NCBI GenBank assembly: GCA_035308165.1
Contig: DATGHC010000067.1
Span: forward strand, 62,001-126,000
Source of the DNA: DASTCZ01 sp035308165
Lineage (GTDB): Bacteria > Acidobacteriota > Terriglobia > Acidiferrales > UBA7541
Length of the DNA: 64,000 bases
Direction of reading: 5' to 3'
Both the position numbers and the translations under genes were made by a program. The first letter of the stretch is position 1, and every line of letters starts with the position of its first letter. Below, in pieces: positions 44,467 through 52,380 of the stretch. The notes beneath the pieces are model-generated. The model searched no databases. It was not told the DNA's origin and saw only the letters and a program-made list of their open reading frames with translations.

Positions 44467-46353
44467 CTATTCAGAGGAGGACGTGGAGGCCGAACCTGCG
44501 GGCACAATATCCGTCTTGACCAGAACTTCGTCAGCTCCCGCAACATCACGCGCAGAGGGCGTCAGGATCGTTTTGGGGCCGATGTAGATTTTCTCGCCTC
44601 GGGTCACGGCCAGCCGGACGTCGCCTTCGCTTACAAAAGTGGAAATATGCGTCGCTGCAGCCCCAGTGCCCGCGGTTGTCGTGGACGCGACAGACTTGCT
44701 CGATGTGTAAGGCTTTCCCGCGACTCCGGTTGTCCCCGAAGCCGGTCCGCGAGGGATTCCGAGGTGCGCCATCACGTGCTCCACGGCACGGGCAATCGCG
44801 GCCCGGTCCGGCGCTGCGGCATTGCCCGCCGCAGCTCTGGCGGATCCGGTTGAAGCCCCCGCGCTCGCATCACCTGCGGCTGTGGCCGGCGTCACGTTTC
44901 CATGGCCCGCGGCTGTTGAGGGGGTCACGTCTTCATGGCCTGCGGCGTCTGCGAGTGAGTCCATGCGCCGCGCGGCAGGAATGGTGCGGTGCTCGACCGC
45001 GCGCGACTCCCACGCCACCCGCCGGAGGTTCATAAGGTGCTTGGGTCCTATATTGTCGGACGTGATGTTTCCCCCCTGCGCCCCGCATCCAAGCGTCATC
45101 GCGGGAAACAGGTTGGTTGAGTAGCCAACGGAACCGTGTGTTGACGCGGTATTTACGCACACGCGAAAGGCGGGCACGGTCTCGCCAAATTCCCTCGCGG
45201 CGCTCGCATCCTGTGTGTGAATCGACGCCGTGTGTCCCATTCCTCCAAAACGCAACAACTGTGTGCACAGGGCGATGCCCGCGGCAAGATTTGCAACGGA
45301 GTAAAATGCCAGCACCGGGCAAAGTTTCTCAGCCGAAAGAGGGACCTGGCGGCCGACGGCATCCAGCCGCGCAATCAGGACGCGCGCTTCCGTGGGCACG
45401 GCAATGCCTGCAAGTTCAGCGATGTGCGGCGCGGGCCGGCCCACAACCTTTGGGCTGGGCGCGTGAAAGCCGCCAGGAAAAATCAACTCGCCGATGCGGC
45501 GCATCTCATCCTCGTTCAAAAAATATCCCCCCTGCTTGCGGCATTCCTGGAGGGCAGTTTCCTTCACCGATTCCTCGACGACCATGGCCTGTTCGGAAGA
45601 GCACAACGTTCCGTAATCAAATGTTTTTCCAGCGAAGATATCGGCCACCGCTTTACTCACGTTCGCGGTGTGTTCGATGAAGGCAGGGACATTGCCGGGA
45701 CCGACACCATACGAGGGCTTGCCCGAGCTGTACGCCGCGCGCACCAGTCCCGTGCCACCTGTGGCCAGGATCAATCCAACTTCAGGTGCTCGCATCAATT
45801 CCTGCGTGCCCGCCAGCGTGGTGCGCTCCAGGCAAGTCACAAGTCCATCCGGAGCGCCTGCGGACGACGCCGCGCGGGCCAGGAGCTTGGCAGTTTGGCA
45901 GATGCAACGCGTAGCGGAAGGATGGGGACTCATGACAATCGCATTGCGAGACTTGAGAGCGATTAGCGTCTTATAGATCGCCGTGGACGTGGGATTGGTG
46001 CATGGAATAATCGCGCAGACAACGCCCACGGGCACGGCCACTTCCAGAATTTTCTTCTCTTTGTCCTCGTGCACCACGCCGACGGTTCGCATCTCTCGAA
46101 TTGCCCGAAGCACATCCACGGCCGCAACACGATTCTTCAAAATCTTGTCGGGGACGTTGCCATAACCGGTTTCCTCAACAGCGGCGCGCGCCAGAGTTTC
46201 CGCCGCCGATACAGCCACCTTGGCGACCGCTTCCACAATCGCATCGACTTTTTCCTGGGAGAATTGGGTGTATTTCTGCTGCGCGGCGGCGGCTATCGCC
46301 GCCATTTCGCGGGCTTCCTGAATGGAGACGAGGTCGCGATCTCGCAATTGCAC
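44467..46353 (-). CDS. microcompartment-type CoA-acylating aldehyde dehydrogenase with long C-terminal tail
   Basis: A protein of about 628 residues. The core (~15-455) is of the EutE/PduP/AdhE-N type: PVGVVCAIIPCTNPTSTAIY, ILATGGTGLVRAAYSSGKPS, GVGPGNVPAFIEHTA and the nucleophile in DYGTLCSSEQAMV (Cys257 when counted from 46371). It would turn an aldehyde into acyl-CoA with NAD+. A linker rich in Ala/Thr/Gly with an imperfect AGH-DVTP repeat follows. Then come a helix DRAAIARAVEHVMAHLGI, which looks like a shell-targeting peptide, a second linker, and about 40 residues (VSEGDVRLAVTRGEKIYIGP, then KTILTPSARD). The start is GTG with AGGA eight bases upstream; TTG 46371 lies against the terminator. 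The adjacent BMC-H gene supports a microcompartment role. Confidence 0.88.
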   Translation of the reverse strand: MQLRDRDLVSIQEAREMAAIAAAAQQKYTQFSQEKVDAIVEAVAKVAVSAAETLARAAVEETGYGNVPDKILKNRVAAVDVLRAIREMRTVGVVHEDKEKKILEVAVPVGVVCAIIPCTNPTSTAIYKTLIALKSRNAIVMSPHPSATRCICQTAKLLARAASSAGAPDGLVTCLERTTLAGTQELMRAPEVGLILATGGTGLVRAAYSSGKPSYGVGPGNVPAFIEHTANVSKAVADIFAGKTFDYGTLCSSEQAMVVEESVKETALQECRKQGGYFLNEDEMRRIGELIFPGGFHAPSPKVVGRPAPHIAELAGIAVPTEARVLIARLDAVGRQVPLSAEKLCPVLAFYSVANLAAGIALCTQLLRFGGMGHTASIHTQDASAAREFGETVPAFRVCVNTASTHGSVGYSTNLFPAMTLGCGAQGGNITSDNIGPKHLMNLRRVAWESRAVEHRTIPAARRMDSLADAAGHEDVTPSTAAGHGNVTPATAAGDASAGASTGSARAAAGNAAAPDRAAIARAVEHVMAHLGIPRGPASGTTGVAGKPYTSSKSVASTTTAGTGAAATHISTFVSEGDVRLAVTRGEKIYIGPKTILTPSARDVAGADEVLVKTDIVPAGSASTSSSE

Positions 46354-46376
46354 TGTAGGGTTCCTCGCCAAAAATC

Positions 46377-46405
46377 AAAAAAGGGGCGCAGCTAGCAGCG
46401 CCCCT
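46377..46405 (-). terminator. strong intrinsic terminator between the BMC-H and dehydrogenase genes
   Basis: On the minus strand a perfect 8-bp stem AGGGGCGC/GCGCCCCT with an 8-base loop is followed by six T. It lies 27 bases after the shell gene stop and ends before the dehydrogenase start, so most transcripts should stop here. Confidence 0.85.
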
Positions 46406-46431
46406 ACGAATTTATTTGTCTCTCGGCAGGC

Positions 46432-46728
46432 TTACTTCTTCGCTGCTTGTCCCCCGCCGCCGGGAAGAATCTTTTCCACGTGCTCGTGCGGGCGTGGGAT
46501 CACATGGACCGCCACCAACTCACCCACGCGGCGGGCCGCAGCCGCACCGGCATCGGTGGCCGCCTTCACCGCGCCAACGTCGCCGCGCACCATCACTGTC
46601 ACGAATCCCGCGCCGATATATTCCTTTCCAATCAGCACGACGTTGGCCGCCTTGACCATGGCGTCGGCAGCTTCGATGCTTGCCACCAGCCCTTTGGTCT
46701 CAATCATTCCCAACGCCTCGTAGGACAT
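46432..46728 (-). CDS. BMC-H bacterial microcompartment shell protein
   Basis: A 98-residue single BMC domain: ALGMIETKGLVASIEAADAM, VKAANVVLIGKEYIGAGFVT, VMVRGDVGAVKAATDAGAAA and the closing VGELVAVHVIPRPHEHVEKI. This is the PduA/EutM/CcmK-like hexamer type with a short Gly/Lys tail. The ATG at 46728 is chosen because GAGGAA is close upstream and the length is then typical. The frame opens at 46794, but that adds an unusual 22-residue lead. No pentamer or BMC-T gene is in the window. Confidence 0.95.
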   Translation of the reverse strand: MSYEALGMIETKGLVASIEAADAMVKAANVVLIGKEYIGAGFVTVMVRGDVGAVKAATDAGAAAARRVGELVAVHVIPRPHEHVEKILPGGGGQAAKK

Positions 46729-46815
46729 GCGTTCCTCGCTCGCGTGACGTCCGCTGCTTCCGGCCACCCGGAAAATAATTGCGCCGTCGGCCACGCTGGC
46801 CGCACGCGCGGGATG

Positions 46816-46844
46816 AGCCTAGCATGGGCCTCACAGTGAATCAA
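46816..46844 (-). promoter_or_regulatory. promoter of the BMC-H gene
   Basis: On the minus strand TTGATT, 17 bases, TAGGCT preceded by TGC (extended -10). The predicted start is near 46808, about 80 bases before the shell gene ATG. Confidence 0.5.
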
Positions 46845-46920
46845 GGAAGGTGCGCGAGTGAAAGTGGGAATAACTGTGGAAAACCGGACAGACGGGGAGT
46901 CCCAGGATACAACTGGACGA

Positions 46921-48147
46921 TCAGGGAGAGACCAATCGCCCCAGACCGGCGGAACAAACTCCGTCTCGCGTGCTGTTCTTCACGTTGTACATGGCCTCAT
47001 CGGCCAGTTGCAGGAGCTGATCCTTAGTGCGCGAGTCCGAGGGGTACGATGCCACTCCGACGCTGGGGGTGATGTTTACGTTCAGCCCATCGCTTTGCAG
47101 CCAAACTGTTTCACGGATGAGTTTATGCAGACGGCGTGCGACCGTACACGCACTATCCTTTGAGGTCTGCGGAAGGAGGATTACAAACTCATCGCCGCCA
47201 TAGCGGAATGCGAAATCAATCAACCGGCAATTGAACTTGAGCATTTGCCCGATTTCCGCAAGCAGCTTGGAACCCATCAGGTGACCGTGTGTATCGTTCA
47301 CTTTTTTGAAGAAGTCCAGGTCGATAAAAATGAGCGAGAACTCATACCCATAGCGCTGCGAACGGTAGATCTCGGTTTCAAGGATGAAATGCAGATGGCG
47401 GGCGTTATACAGATTCGTGCAGTCGTCGGTGATGGTGAGTTCGTGAATGCGTTTAACGTGCCGCGCGTTCTCAATGGCGATGGCCGCAAAGTCCGAAAGC
47501 GCTTCGAGCAAGGCCAGGCTGCGGTCATCAAACCCTTCCGGGCCTACGCAGTTCACCAGCTCAATGACTCCCAGACATCGGTCGCGGAAACGCACGGGCA
47601 CAGCTACGATGGATTGAGTTTCCGTGTTCGTTTTCTTGTCCAGCTGGGAGAAGAATCTTGTGTCCCGGCTCACGTCGGGGACGATCACCGCCTGATTGTT
47701 CTGGGCCACCCATCCGGCAATGCCCTGCCCCATCTTGATGCGCACTTCTTTCAGCGCCTGCGCTCCCTTGCCGATGGCCAGCTCGAAGTAAAGCTCCTGT
47801 TTGGCTTCGTCCACCAGAAGCATGGACCAGGTGTCTGGCCTTAAAAACTCGTCGATTTTTTCCATGATGGTGCGCAGGACTTGCTCAAGCTCCAAAGAGC
47901 TTGTGAGCGCCTTGCCGAGTTCATGGAATACGATTACTTCGCCGGATGGGCGTCCGGTGCGTGTTGTGCCAGGATTGCGGCGGCGTTCAACGCCTTCAAA
48001 GTTGCTTGTGTCGGACACTCTATTTTCCGGACCCGGAGCTGAATTGCGGGGCCGCGAACCGTCTCTCGCGGAGGGGCCATCATATTTCTTATCACTGATA
48101 ATAGTCCTGCGCAATCGGCTGTTCGATTGAGTGTGACCACATGCCAT
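46921..48147 (-). CDS. GAF-GGDEF diguanylate cyclase
   Basis: A protein of about 408 residues. The N-terminal ~75 residues are polar and disordered-looking. A GAF domain follows (LGKALTSSLELEQVLRTIME, IVAVPVRFRDRCLGVIELVN). The GGDEF domain has DDCTNLYNARHL, FIDLDFFKKVNDTHGH and the active RYGGDEFVILLP. The inhibitory RLID site lies five residues before it, so product inhibition is expected. It makes cyclic di-GMP in response to a GAF-bound signal. The start is not certain: ATG 48147 is used, and GTG 48189 is possible. The BMC-H promoter lies just downstream. Confidence 0.93.
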   Translation of the reverse strand: MACGHTQSNSRLRRTIISDKKYDGPSARDGSRPRNSAPGPENRVSDTSNFEGVERRRNPGTTRTGRPSGEVIVFHELGKALTSSLELEQVLRTIMEKIDEFLRPDTWSMLLVDEAKQELYFELAIGKGAQALKEVRIKMGQGIAGWVAQNNQAVIVPDVSRDTRFFSQLDKKTNTETQSIVAVPVRFRDRCLGVIELVNCVGPEGFDDRSLALLEALSDFAAIAIENARHVKRIHELTITDDCTNLYNARHLHFILETEIYRSQRYGYEFSLIFIDLDFFKKVNDTHGHLMGSKLLAEIGQMLKFNCRLIDFAFRYGGDEFVILLPQTSKDSACTVARRLHKLIRETVWLQSDGLNVNITPSVGVASYPSDSRTKDQLLQLADEAMYNVKNSTRDGVCSAGLGRLVSP

Positions 48148-48212
48148 ACTTTGCGAAGGATCTGCGCTTTCCCATTTTGGGACTTGCACTTACGCAAAAT
48201 ATTTCGCGCGGA

Positions 48213-48241
48213 TTGACACTCTTGGGAGCGCCGCCTATATT
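48213..48241 (+). promoter_or_regulatory. promoter of the RodZ-like gene
   Basis: A perfect TTGACA, 17 bases, TATATT. The predicted start is near 48248, some 54 bases before the ATG at 48302. Confidence 0.75.
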
Positions 48242-48301
48242 GAATCTCTGACGTTGCGCGGGTTACTCTCCACGCGAATTGGGCTTCAGCGCATCAACGA
48301 A

Positions 48302-48781
48302 ATGCCAACAGAGAAAAAGGAAGTAATCAAGGCCGGGTTTGGCGAGCGACTCAGGCGTGAGCGCGAAATGCGTGGCATTTCGTTGGACGAAATCACGACC
48401 GCTACCCGCATTGGGCTGCGTTTTCTCGAAGCGCTTGAGAATGAGAGATGGGACCAGCTCCCGGGCGGGGTGTTCAACCGTGGCTTTGTCCGCGCCGTAG
48501 CGCATCACCTTGGTCTTAACGACGAAAACCTATTGGCCGAGTACACTTTGGCGACGGGCGACCAGCCGTCTCCATCTTCCAGCGTCGTCCGTGCTTCGGC
48601 GATCCCGGAATCAGGCGGTCACTGGTTCACCTGGGTGATTGTCCTAGTAGTGATTGGCGCGGTGGCGTTCGGGGCCTGGTATGGCTGGCGCCGGCACCTT
48701 GCACACAGGAATGTGTCTCACGTCACCACATCGTTGGATCTGCCCGACTCAGGTTTGCGGTTGTTGTGGCCCGGAATCTAG
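48302..48781 (+). CDS. RodZ-like helix-turn-helix membrane protein
   Basis: A 159-residue protein. The N-terminal Cro/C1-type HTH (FGERLRREREMRGISLDEIT, then LENERWDQLPGGVFNRGFV) is that of RodZ. One membrane helix (WFTWVIVLVVIGAVAFGAWY) comes after a Ser/Pro-rich linker. A short extracytoplasmic tail follows, without the DUF4115 domain of full RodZ. RodZ anchors MreB filaments; this short form may act similarly or only bind DNA. A clear -10/-35 precedes it, but the ribosome site is weak. The next gene is in the same frame after one stop codon. Confidence 0.85.
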   Translation: MPTEKKEVIKAGFGERLRREREMRGISLDEITTATRIGLRFLEALENERWDQLPGGVFNRGFVRAVAHHLGLNDENLLAEYTLATGDQPSPSSSVVRASAIPESGGHWFTWVIVLVVIGAVAFGAWYGWRRHLAHRNVSHVTTSLDLPDSGLRLLWPGI

Positions 48782-48832
48782 GCGAATTCATCGGAGGCAC
48801 TCATCAGTTCCGAGACCGATCAACTCCGGGAA

Positions 48833-49768
48833 ATGTTCCGCACAGGCCGCGCTCCTATCGAGCGCAAGCTCGCCGTTTGCACCGGAGCGGCGCCGCTCGC
48901 GCTAGAAGACCGGGCGGAATTGCTGGCCATCCTTTCCGCCGATCCTGATAAACGTATCGCGGAGAGGTCTGCCAATTCGCTGCTATCCCTGCCTTTAACC
49001 GCCTTCACCGCTGCTCTGGCTCGATCTGACGCGGCACCGCAACTTTTTGAGTATTGCGGAAACAATCTGATCGACAAACCAGAGATAGCGGGCGCTCTGG
49101 TTAGGCACCAGGGCGCCCCCCTTCCTGTGCTGGCAACGGTGGCGCTTCGTCTGCCGGAAGAAGAAGCCCGCGCACTGGCCAATGATCTCGATTTAATGAG
49201 TACGCGTCCTGAGTTGGCGGAAATTCTCCGTTCTTCGCCGGCGATTGCTCCGGATCAACGGCAAATGCTGGATGAGATGGGTCAGGGAGCGCCTGACTCA
49301 GCGGCATTGGCCGAAGTCCTCAAAGAGATTGAGGGGGATCAAGAGAAGAAACAGTCGCTTCTCCAGCGGCTTTCGCGCATGCGAGTGGTTGAGCGGATGC
49401 AATTGGCTATCAAGGGGGGCCGCGAGGAACGCATGGCGCTCATTCGAGATTCCTGCAAGGTCGTTCAACGCGCCGTGATGCAATCTCCCAAGTTATCCGA
49501 ACGTGAAGTGGAAGGCTTTGCGGGGATCTCCAGCTTGAGCGAGGATGTTTTGCGCATCATTGCCAATGCCAGGAACTACCGCAAAAACTACGCGATTGTG
49601 CGCGCCCTGGCATTCAACCCCAAAACGCCGCTCGACGTTTCCTTGCGCTTGCTCCCGATGATTCATGTGCCGGAACTGCGCAGCTTGATGTCGAACAAGA
49701 ATGTTCCGGAAACGCTGCGCACCACAGCCACAAAACTTTTCCGGCAGCGCACGGATAAAAAAGACTGA
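48833..49768 (+). CDS. helical-repeat protein, unknown function
   Basis: A protein of about 311 residues, not recognised with confidence. It looks entirely alpha-helical: repeats of 30-40 residues with hydrophobic helices (EDRAELLAILSADPDKRIAE, NYRKNYAIVRALAFNPKTPL, then DVSLRLLPMIHVPELRSLMS), resembling HEAT-type or DUF2336-like proteins. Cytoplasmic, no signal peptide. The ATG at 48833 has a GGGA too close to it. A good GGAGG at 48793 stands five bases before an in-frame ATC at 48803, so the true start may be upstream. It follows the RodZ-like gene and is probably co-transcribed with it. Confidence 0.78.
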   Translation: MFRTGRAPIERKLAVCTGAAPLALEDRAELLAILSADPDKRIAERSANSLLSLPLTAFTAALARSDAAPQLFEYCGNNLIDKPEIAGALVRHQGAPLPVLATVALRLPEEEARALANDLDLMSTRPELAEILRSSPAIAPDQRQMLDEMGQGAPDSAALAEVLKEIEGDQEKKQSLLQRLSRMRVVERMQLAIKGGREERMALIRDSCKVVQRAVMQSPKLSEREVEGFAGISSLSEDVLRIIANARNYRKNYAIVRALAFNPKTPLDVSLRLLPMIHVPELRSLMSNKNVPETLRTTATKLFRQRTDKKD

Positions 49769-49811
49769 AGGTCCGCAGGAGATGGCAATCGCCGGAAGAT
49801 GCGCCGTTTCA

Positions 49812-50213
49812 TTATAAGTTAGAAGCGTCGAATGGCCGGGGCAGGAGGGTTGACATGCGATGCAATTCCATATTCCCCTTGAGATTGCCGAGAATTACTT
49901 CGGCGTCTCCACAAAACTCCCAAATAATCTGGCGGCACGCGCCACAGGGCGGCGTGAGCTTGTCGGTGTCGGTGACGACTGCGATGGCGTCGAAACCTCG
50001 CTCGCCTTCGGAGAGAGCCTTGAAGATGGCCACTCTTTCGGCGCACATGGTCAGGCCATAGCTGGCGTTTTCCACATTGCAACCGGAATAGATGCGGCCG
50101 GACTTCGCGCGTACCGCGGCGCCCACCCGAAACTTCGAGAAGGGCGCAACCGCGTTTTCCCGTCCGCTTCGCGCCGCAGCGAGCAAGACTTCCCTGTTGC
50201 CAGCTGTGGTCAT
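49812..50213 (-). CDS. cdd: cytidine deaminase
   Basis: A 133-residue tetrameric-type Cdd. Motifs: GCNVENASYGLTMCAERVAI (zinc Cys and the catalytic Glu) and PPCGACRQIIWEF (two zinc Cys). It deaminates cytidine and deoxycytidine. It overlaps punA by four bases and is the last gene of the salvage cassette. An unusual feature is a C-terminus that reads on for a few residues past the normal end. Confidence 0.96.
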   Translation of the reverse strand: MTTAGNREVLLAAARSGRENAVAPFSKFRVGAAVRAKSGRIYSGCNVENASYGLTMCAERVAIFKALSEGERGFDAIAVVTDTDKLTPPCGACRQIIWEFCGDAEVILGNLKGNMELHRMSTLLPRPFDASNL

Positions 50214-51106
50214 GTGTTGGCCTCTGATTTGCCGGACTCCGCGGCGATGAGCGGGATTACCGCCCGCAGCAAAGCGACAAATTGATCTTTCACGCGCTCG
50301 CCCGTCTCCAACACCTCCTGGTGATTGAGCGGCTTGTCGATGATGCCCGCGGCCATGTTGGTCACGCAGGAAATGCCCAGGACCTGCATTCCCATGTGCC
50401 GCGCGGCGATCACTTCGGGGACTGTGGACATTCCCACTAAATCGGCGCCAATAGTTGCGAGGTATCGAATTTCCGCGGGCGTCTCATAGCTCGGGCCGGA
50501 AAGCGCGGCGTAAACTCCTTCGTGAATGGGGACTCCCAATCTGCGGCCCTCTTGGAGCGCGAATCCTCGAAAGGCCTTGGCGTAGGCATGGGTCATGTCT
50601 GGAAATCGCGGGCCGAACCTTTCGTCGTTGAGCCCGATCAAAGGGTTGGAGCCTTGCAAATTGATGTGGTCGCGCAGCACGACCAGCGCGCCCTGTTTGT
50701 AGCTGCGGTTGATGCCGCCGGCGGCGTTGGTGAGAATGACGGAGCGGATTCCCATACGCGCGAATACGCGCATAGGGAAAATTACTTCGCGGAGGGAATA
50801 GCCTTCGTAGAAATGCACCCGCCCCTGCATGGCGGCGACGGATATATCGCCGGAGTTCCCCGGCAATTTGCCAATGACCAGCTTCCCGGCGTGACCAACC
50901 GCTGTTGAGCGTGGAAATGACGGGATGCGCGCGTATTCAATGCGCGTAGCACCTGCTAGATCATCGCCGAAGCTCCCCAATCCACTTCCGAGCACGACGC
51001 CGATGTGCGGGCGGAGTTTGGTCTTCGAGAGGATGCTTTTCGCGGCAACCGCCGCTCGGACGAAATCCGGACTTGAGCGCGCCGAGCGTGTGCCTGTTGG
51101 ACTCAC
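50210..51106 (-). CDS. punA: purine-nucleoside phosphorylase
   Basis: A 298-residue PNP of the trimeric (PunA/NP-II) type: GVVLGSGLGSFGDDLAG, QGRVHFYEGYSLREVIFPMR, TNAAGGINRSYKQGALVVL and the nucleoside site GPSYETPAEIRYLATIGADL, VGMSTVPEVIAARHMGM. It splits purine nucleosides with phosphate. Overlaps of four bases with both nupC and cdd tie the three together. Confidence 0.95.
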   Translation of the reverse strand: MSPTGTRSARSSPDFVRAAVAAKSILSKTKLRPHIGVVLGSGLGSFGDDLAGATRIEYARIPSFPRSTAVGHAGKLVIGKLPGNSGDISVAAMQGRVHFYEGYSLREVIFPMRVFARMGIRSVILTNAAGGINRSYKQGALVVLRDHINLQGSNPLIGLNDERFGPRFPDMTHAYAKAFRGFALQEGRRLGVPIHEGVYAALSGPSYETPAEIRYLATIGADLVGMSTVPEVIAARHMGMQVLGISCVTNMAAGIIDKPLNHQEVLETGERVKDQFVALLRAVIPLIAAESGKSEANT

Positions 51107-52341
51107 AAGAACATCCCAACGATACAGGCGGACATCAGGTTGGCCATGGTGCCCGCAAGCATGGCGCGCAGGCCGAGCTTGGCGAGCTCTCCGCGTTTAT
51201 TGGGAGCCAGCGCGCCGATCCCGCCAATTTGCATTCCGATGGAGCTGAAATTTGCGAAGCCGCATAGCGCAAATGTTGCGATGGTGAACGACCGCGGGTC
51301 AAGCGCCGCTTTCATGGGGCCAAGGAATGAAAACGCCACCAGTTCATTCAGCACCATGCGGATACCGAGCAAATCTCCGATAGCTACGCAGTCGTGCCAT
51401 GGAACGCCGATTACCCAGGCCACGGGCGCGAATATCCATCCGAAGATTTGCTGCAGCGACGACGGGAACCAGGCCATTCCATGCGGGGCAAGCCAGTTAT
51501 GCACGCCGCCGAGCAAACCATTGGTGAGCGCAATGAGAGCAAGAAAGGAAATCAGCATCGCCGCAACATTGATGGCCAGCCATAAGCCGTCGGTGGTTCC
51601 GCGCGCGATAGCCGAGAGGAAATTGTCGCCCTTGTGCTCGGCATTTTCCGGCAAAGTAACTTTACCTGCTGTGAGCGCCACTTCCGTTTCCGGCACCATC
51701 ATTTTCGCAATCAGCAAAGTTCCGGGCGCCGTCATGATGACCGCGGCGAGAAGATGCTTGGCCTCCACGCCGAAGGCAATATATGCGGCCATAATTCCGC
51801 CGGAGACGTGAGCCATGCCGCTGGTCATCACGGTCATCAATTCAGAGCGCGTCAGGTCGGGCAGAAATGGCCGGATGGTTAGCGGCGCTTCAGTCTGACC
51901 CATGAAGATGCTGGCGGCAACGTTGAGCGATTCCGCGCCGCTCGCGCCCATGACTCGCTGCATCACCCATGCGGCGATCCGAATGATGAATTGCATCACG
52001 CGGAGGTAATAGAGAAGCGCAAAGAATGCGGCGATGAAAATAATCGTAGGGAGCACTTGAAAGGCGAAGATAAATCCCACGGACGATTTCTCCGCGCCGA
52101 GCGGCCCAAAAACGAATTCCGATCCGACGAAAGCGTAGCTCAGCAGCTTCTTCACGCCATCGCCCGCCACGCTGAGAATATGCTCGCCGAGTGTGAACTT
52201 CAGCGCGAAGAACGCAAACAATACCTGCAGGCTCAGTCCCCACAAAATTGTTTTTACCTTGATGGCGCGGCGATTCGACGACATCAGGTAGGCGAGACCC
52301 AGCATGGTTGCCAGGCCCAGGATTCCAGTGAGTCGCCCCAT
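51103..52341 (-). CDS. nupC: concentrative nucleoside transporter (CNT family)
   Basis: A 412-residue CNT-type membrane protein with about ten helices. Motifs: GQTEAPLTIRPFLPDLTRSE, MTSGMAHVSGGIMAAYIAFG, then TKV-like GATEAL absent but ALCGFANFSSIGMQIGGIG present at the end. It would import nucleosides with H+ or Na+. It lies between punA (overlap) and deoA, giving the cassette its own uptake system. The opening helix LTGILGLATMLGLAYLMS fits the N-terminus. Confidence 0.93.
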   Translation of the reverse strand: MGRLTGILGLATMLGLAYLMSSNRRAIKVKTILWGLSLQVLFAFFALKFTLGEHILSVAGDGVKKLLSYAFVGSEFVFGPLGAEKSSVGFIFAFQVLPTIIFIAAFFALLYYLRVMQFIIRIAAWVMQRVMGASGAESLNVAASIFMGQTEAPLTIRPFLPDLTRSELMTVMTSGMAHVSGGIMAAYIAFGVEAKHLLAAVIMTAPGTLLIAKMMVPETEVALTAGKVTLPENAEHKGDNFLSAIARGTTDGLWLAINVAAMLISFLALIALTNGLLGGVHNWLAPHGMAWFPSSLQQIFGWIFAPVAWVIGVPWHDCVAIGDLLGIRMVLNELVAFSFLGPMKAALDPRSFTIATFALCGFANFSSIGMQIGGIGALAPNKRGELAKLGLRAMLAGTMANLMSACIVGMFL

Positions 52342-52380
52342 CCGTTGCCTCCGATTTCTGGTTGCCGAACTGCGGCGGGC

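Noticed and set aside
44467..46728. Full ethanolamine or propanediol utilisation locus
   Set aside because: Only one shell gene and one dehydrogenase are present; no lyase, dehydratase, alcohol dehydrogenase, pentamer or activator is nearby.
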